Shown one piece after another: positions 12,777 through 15,104 of a stretch of 15,104 nucleotides of DNA (positions within the stretch are counted from its first letter, which is position 1; each line of letters opens with the position of its first letter). The notes beneath the pieces were generated by a model. That model saw only the letters and a list, made by a program, of their open reading frames with translations. It was not told where the DNA came from and searched no databases. The DNA comes from Multifurca ochricompacta. Its lineage: Eukaryota > Basidiomycota > Agaricomycetes > Russulales > Russulaceae. The position numbers and the translations under genes are program-made. The stretch is from the NCBI GenBank assembly GCA_022496185.1, contig WTXG01000533.1:1-15104 (forward strand), written 5' to 3'.

Positions 12777-15104
12777 TCAAATCAAATCCCAATCTTCCTC
12801 AAGCTCCTCCTCCTCTCCCTCAACCTCTGGGAGGATAGTTGCAGCTTTTACATCACTATTCTTGACATATCCCAGCTTGCTCCATTCCCCAACCATCATC
12901 AAAGCTCGAGTTGACTGAATTGAGAGGCGAGAGCGGAGGTGCGACAAAAGAATGCGGCCTGTGCTGAAAACGCGCTCAACATTCACAGATGTTGCTGAAA
13001 TATGTGTATTAGTAGACTCAAAAACCCTTATAACAATTCCATTACTTACCTGGTATTGTGAGATAATCCATTGCCATTCGAGAAAGCCGCGGGTACATGG
13101 GTTGATGCTCATACCACCAAGCAAGAACATCCTTTACATACTCAGGGTCTGTGCTGAGGAAGCGCTCCAACTCGTCTCGCAGATTTGAGGGTTTGGGTGC
13201 AGCAAGTGCAGGGAGATTGTCGAAGATGTTCCTTGAGGGCGATTCTGTGGGCTATGGATTCAATGTTAATGTTAATACTTGGATCACAATGTAAGATTAT
13301 TAGTACTTACTTCTTCAAACATCTCTTTATCTTCGTCTACTGGAACAGCTTTGTAGGTGCCCTCAAATCGGTCTGAACAATTTTCAGTGATGTTTTGATC
13401 CACTCCTCTGTCCAGCCAGCATTTCTGAAATACTCTAGTTTATGTCGAGGGTGGAGAACTAGGGAAATGATTGACTGAACGTGTAATGTTGTAGCAATGC
13501 AAGTACATACCCATAGCAATCCTATAAACTTCAGAAAGATCAGTTTTGCTGTAGTACCGGTTAAGGGTTTTCTTTGCCATTGTGAGTGCAGCTTGAATAG
13601 ACAAAGGATACTGTGGATTGAGTGCATTGGTGGCAAGGACCTCATCAATGCGGTCCATGGCAGGAATGACCATCGTGATGTTTGGAATGCCATCACGAGA
13701 GAAAAAGAGTGTTGCATCTTTGAAGATCTGGACAGAATGAGTAAAAGAATCAAACAAGGTATGAAAACTCACCTTTAGAACCTGGCACAGCTGACGAGCT
13801 ATCTCCCATTCATTCGCGTCCATCTCGTACTGCCTCAGCTTCATCTCCCGATCACCAGTGATAATGTCCAGTGCTTCAGAATATGTCACAGCAAAGTCTA
13901 GCATGTCATATGTCGAGTTCCATCGGGTGGACACGTCCCGGGGCATCATATGACAACTGAGATTGAGGTCTTTGAGAGTGGAAACCCATTTTGGGAGGAT
14001 GAGCGTTGATGAGTTTTTGATCGCGAACGCTATCTTGCGGATCTAGCATGGGTGCTTAGTCAGAGATCTACAGCATTAGCGCCAACTGGACGCACCTTCA
14101 CCAACATTGTTCGCACTGGTTGTACATCACCATCAAGATCATCCAACTCCAGCTCCAACATCCCTTGGCGCTCATCCACCCATCCTTCACCATCGTCATC
14201 ATCATCATCATCATCATCATCATCACAACCATCTGCCTGGGTCAACAAGTCCTCAACATCAAGATCTCCTGCTAGCGTGTGTAATGCGATCATTGCCTCA
14301 TCAATGATCGCACCCTCTCGCGCATGTGGAACATCAAACTGTCGAATGACAGTCTTGGCAATCAGATTGATAATATGTGTGAAGCAACGTGTTCGACTTG
14401 CTGGGCCAGGGAATTGGGGGAGGAGGAACTTCAGCTCGTCAATCATTCTATCGTTATTGGTTGCATTGTCACAAGTGATGCTTAGGATCTATGGAAATCT
14501 GTTAAGTTTATATTCCTCATCACTTGTTTGGATACTGACCTTATCAGAAATATCAAAGTCATCAAGAATCTTTGCAAATGCAGCAGCGAGGTTCAATCCC
14601 GAATGTGACATGGCCACCTCAACGAGATCGAGAAGCATGGCAACAGGGACACCATCCCGCTCAAAGTGGACTGTAACAGCAATATAAGCTTTGTGGTTAG
14701 GTGACGTCCATGCATCTAACGCAAAGTTCAAGGCGCCATCGTATTCCTGTAAAGCGTAAGTCATCATTTTCAGCTCTGATATAGATATCATATTCACAGA
14801 CTTGTTACCCACCTGTAGCATCGTTGCGATCCTCTGGCGACACCGAACGAAGACATTCTTGACATCGCGGGACACAGTTTCGGGTGAAGGTATGTAGCAT
14901 TCAGGCCTCCCAGTCTTCATCAGTGACTGAAACCCTCGATCCTTGACAATGTTAAAGGGTCGAACACTTTCTGAAACCCATCGAACGATCTCCGCGCTGC
15001 CACAGCCAAGAACAATCTCAGTATGGTCACAGATCTCTATTGATGGTGACATACCGTGATTCTGTCTTGGTATGTTGCCGATATGAGTAAGTTACTCTAT
15101 TTAA
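12777..15104 (-). pseudogene. hAT transposase gene, nine exons visible, one single-base frameshift; 5' end off the window
   Basis: Exons: beyond 15104-15055, 14996-14813, 14746-14540, 14488-14096, 14042-13773, 13727-13511, 13458-13311, 13251-13050 and 12994-12777, with introns of 45-66 nt. Key blocks in order are: EIVRWVSESVRPFNIVKDRGFQ; a SRDVKNVF block; FALDAWTSPNHKAY (first catalytic Asp); ILSITCDNATNNDRMIDEL (second Asp); RCFTHIINLIAK; a run of 11 Asp; PRDVSTRWNSTYDML; IFKDATLFFS; HPRHKLEYFRNAGW; and the C-terminal dimerisation region TSVNVERVFSTGRILLSHLR, whose Glu is probably the third catalytic residue. The tail is acidic (EEEELEEDWDLI). All exon phases agree except 13458-13311, which is one base short: homology switches frame between IKTSLKIV and RFEGTYKAV. 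The N-terminal BED-type finger expected for the family is not in the window. It cuts and pastes hAT ends with 8-bp target duplications. Confidence 0.85.
14191..14225. repeat. (CAT)n microsatellite encoding a poly-Asp run
   Basis: CAT/ATC repeats on the plus strand. On the minus strand they give GAT/GAC codons for 11 consecutive Asp in the transposase, between the RCFTHIINLIAK block and the MLVK exon end. Confidence 0.9.

Larger units (their letters stand above)
10330..15104 (-). mobile_element. Large hAT transposon with transposase gene (3' end in the window, 5' end off the right edge)
   Basis: The left end TAGTGAATAGCAGGGG at 10330 breaks the Tc1 inverted-repeat arm after GTTTCAGT. It shares its first six bases with the 502-bp hAT element. 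The minus-strand transposase gene ends at 12777 and its 5' part runs off the window. The two parts are tied together by a diverged copy of a CGCATTTCGG-containing motif. It occurs in the repeated ends (10488 and 10666) and again at 12580, just inside the LINE copy 2 insertion. The far TIR is not visible, so full extent is inferred. Confidence 0.65.

Noticed and set aside
14052..14687. 211-codon plus-strand ORF rich in Ser
   Set aside because: It is the shadow of the hAT transposase exons on the other strand. The Ser run is the complement of the poly-Asp codons.
1..15104. tRNA, rRNA, riboswitch or bacterial-type operon
   Set aside because: No cloverleaf or rRNA segments noticed. Introns, TATA boxes and element types are eukaryotic.

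Overview
The window looks like a gene-poor, transposon-dense stretch of a mushroom-forming basidiomycete (Agaricomycetes) genome. Coding genes are broken by 45-66 nt introns with GT(A/G)NGT donors and CAG/TAG acceptors. A DUF6535-type membrane protein and another agaricomycete-type orphan protein are present. The rest is almost entirely eukaryotic mobile DNA (Ty3/Gypsy, LINE, Tc1/mariner, hAT). Protein family calls come from recalled family features, not from a database search.

Layout. 1-1854: 5' end of a minus-strand Ty3/Gypsy-like LTR retrotransposon, with a complete 446-bp LTR at 1409-1854, a primer-binding site and a frameshifted gag. 1940-2942: a three-exon minus-strand orphan gene whose C-terminus appears frameshifted. 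3119-5083: a TIR element (about 617 bp originally) carrying a 116-codon ORF and interrupted by a 5'-truncated LINE (3249-4582) with a perfect 14-bp target duplication. 5358-7271: an apparently intact three-exon DUF6535-like gene (600 aa), the best candidate for a functional host gene here. 7499-7925: a probable remnant of a fungal kinase-like gene. 7926-8754: no gene.

8755 to the right edge is a stack of nested transposons. A Tc1/mariner transposase remnant (8994-10117, minus), with two catalytic-motif residues changed, forms a 212-bp perfect inverted repeat with a second piece of itself (10118-10329). A 502-bp non-autonomous hAT element (9401-9902, 8-bp target duplication) sits inside the left arm only. 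The right arm stops exactly where a large hAT element begins (10330). That hAT element has tandemly repeated ends and a second LINE copy (10849-12552) in its 3' region. Its nine-exon transposase gene (12777 to beyond 15104, minus) is missing a single base.

The genes do not form a pathway. The coherent story is the order of insertions: Tc1 first, then its inverted duplication, then the two hAT insertions (order between them unknown), then LINE copy 2 into the larger hAT. The separate TIR element was likewise hit by LINE copy 1. No new defence or metabolic system is supported by this sequence.
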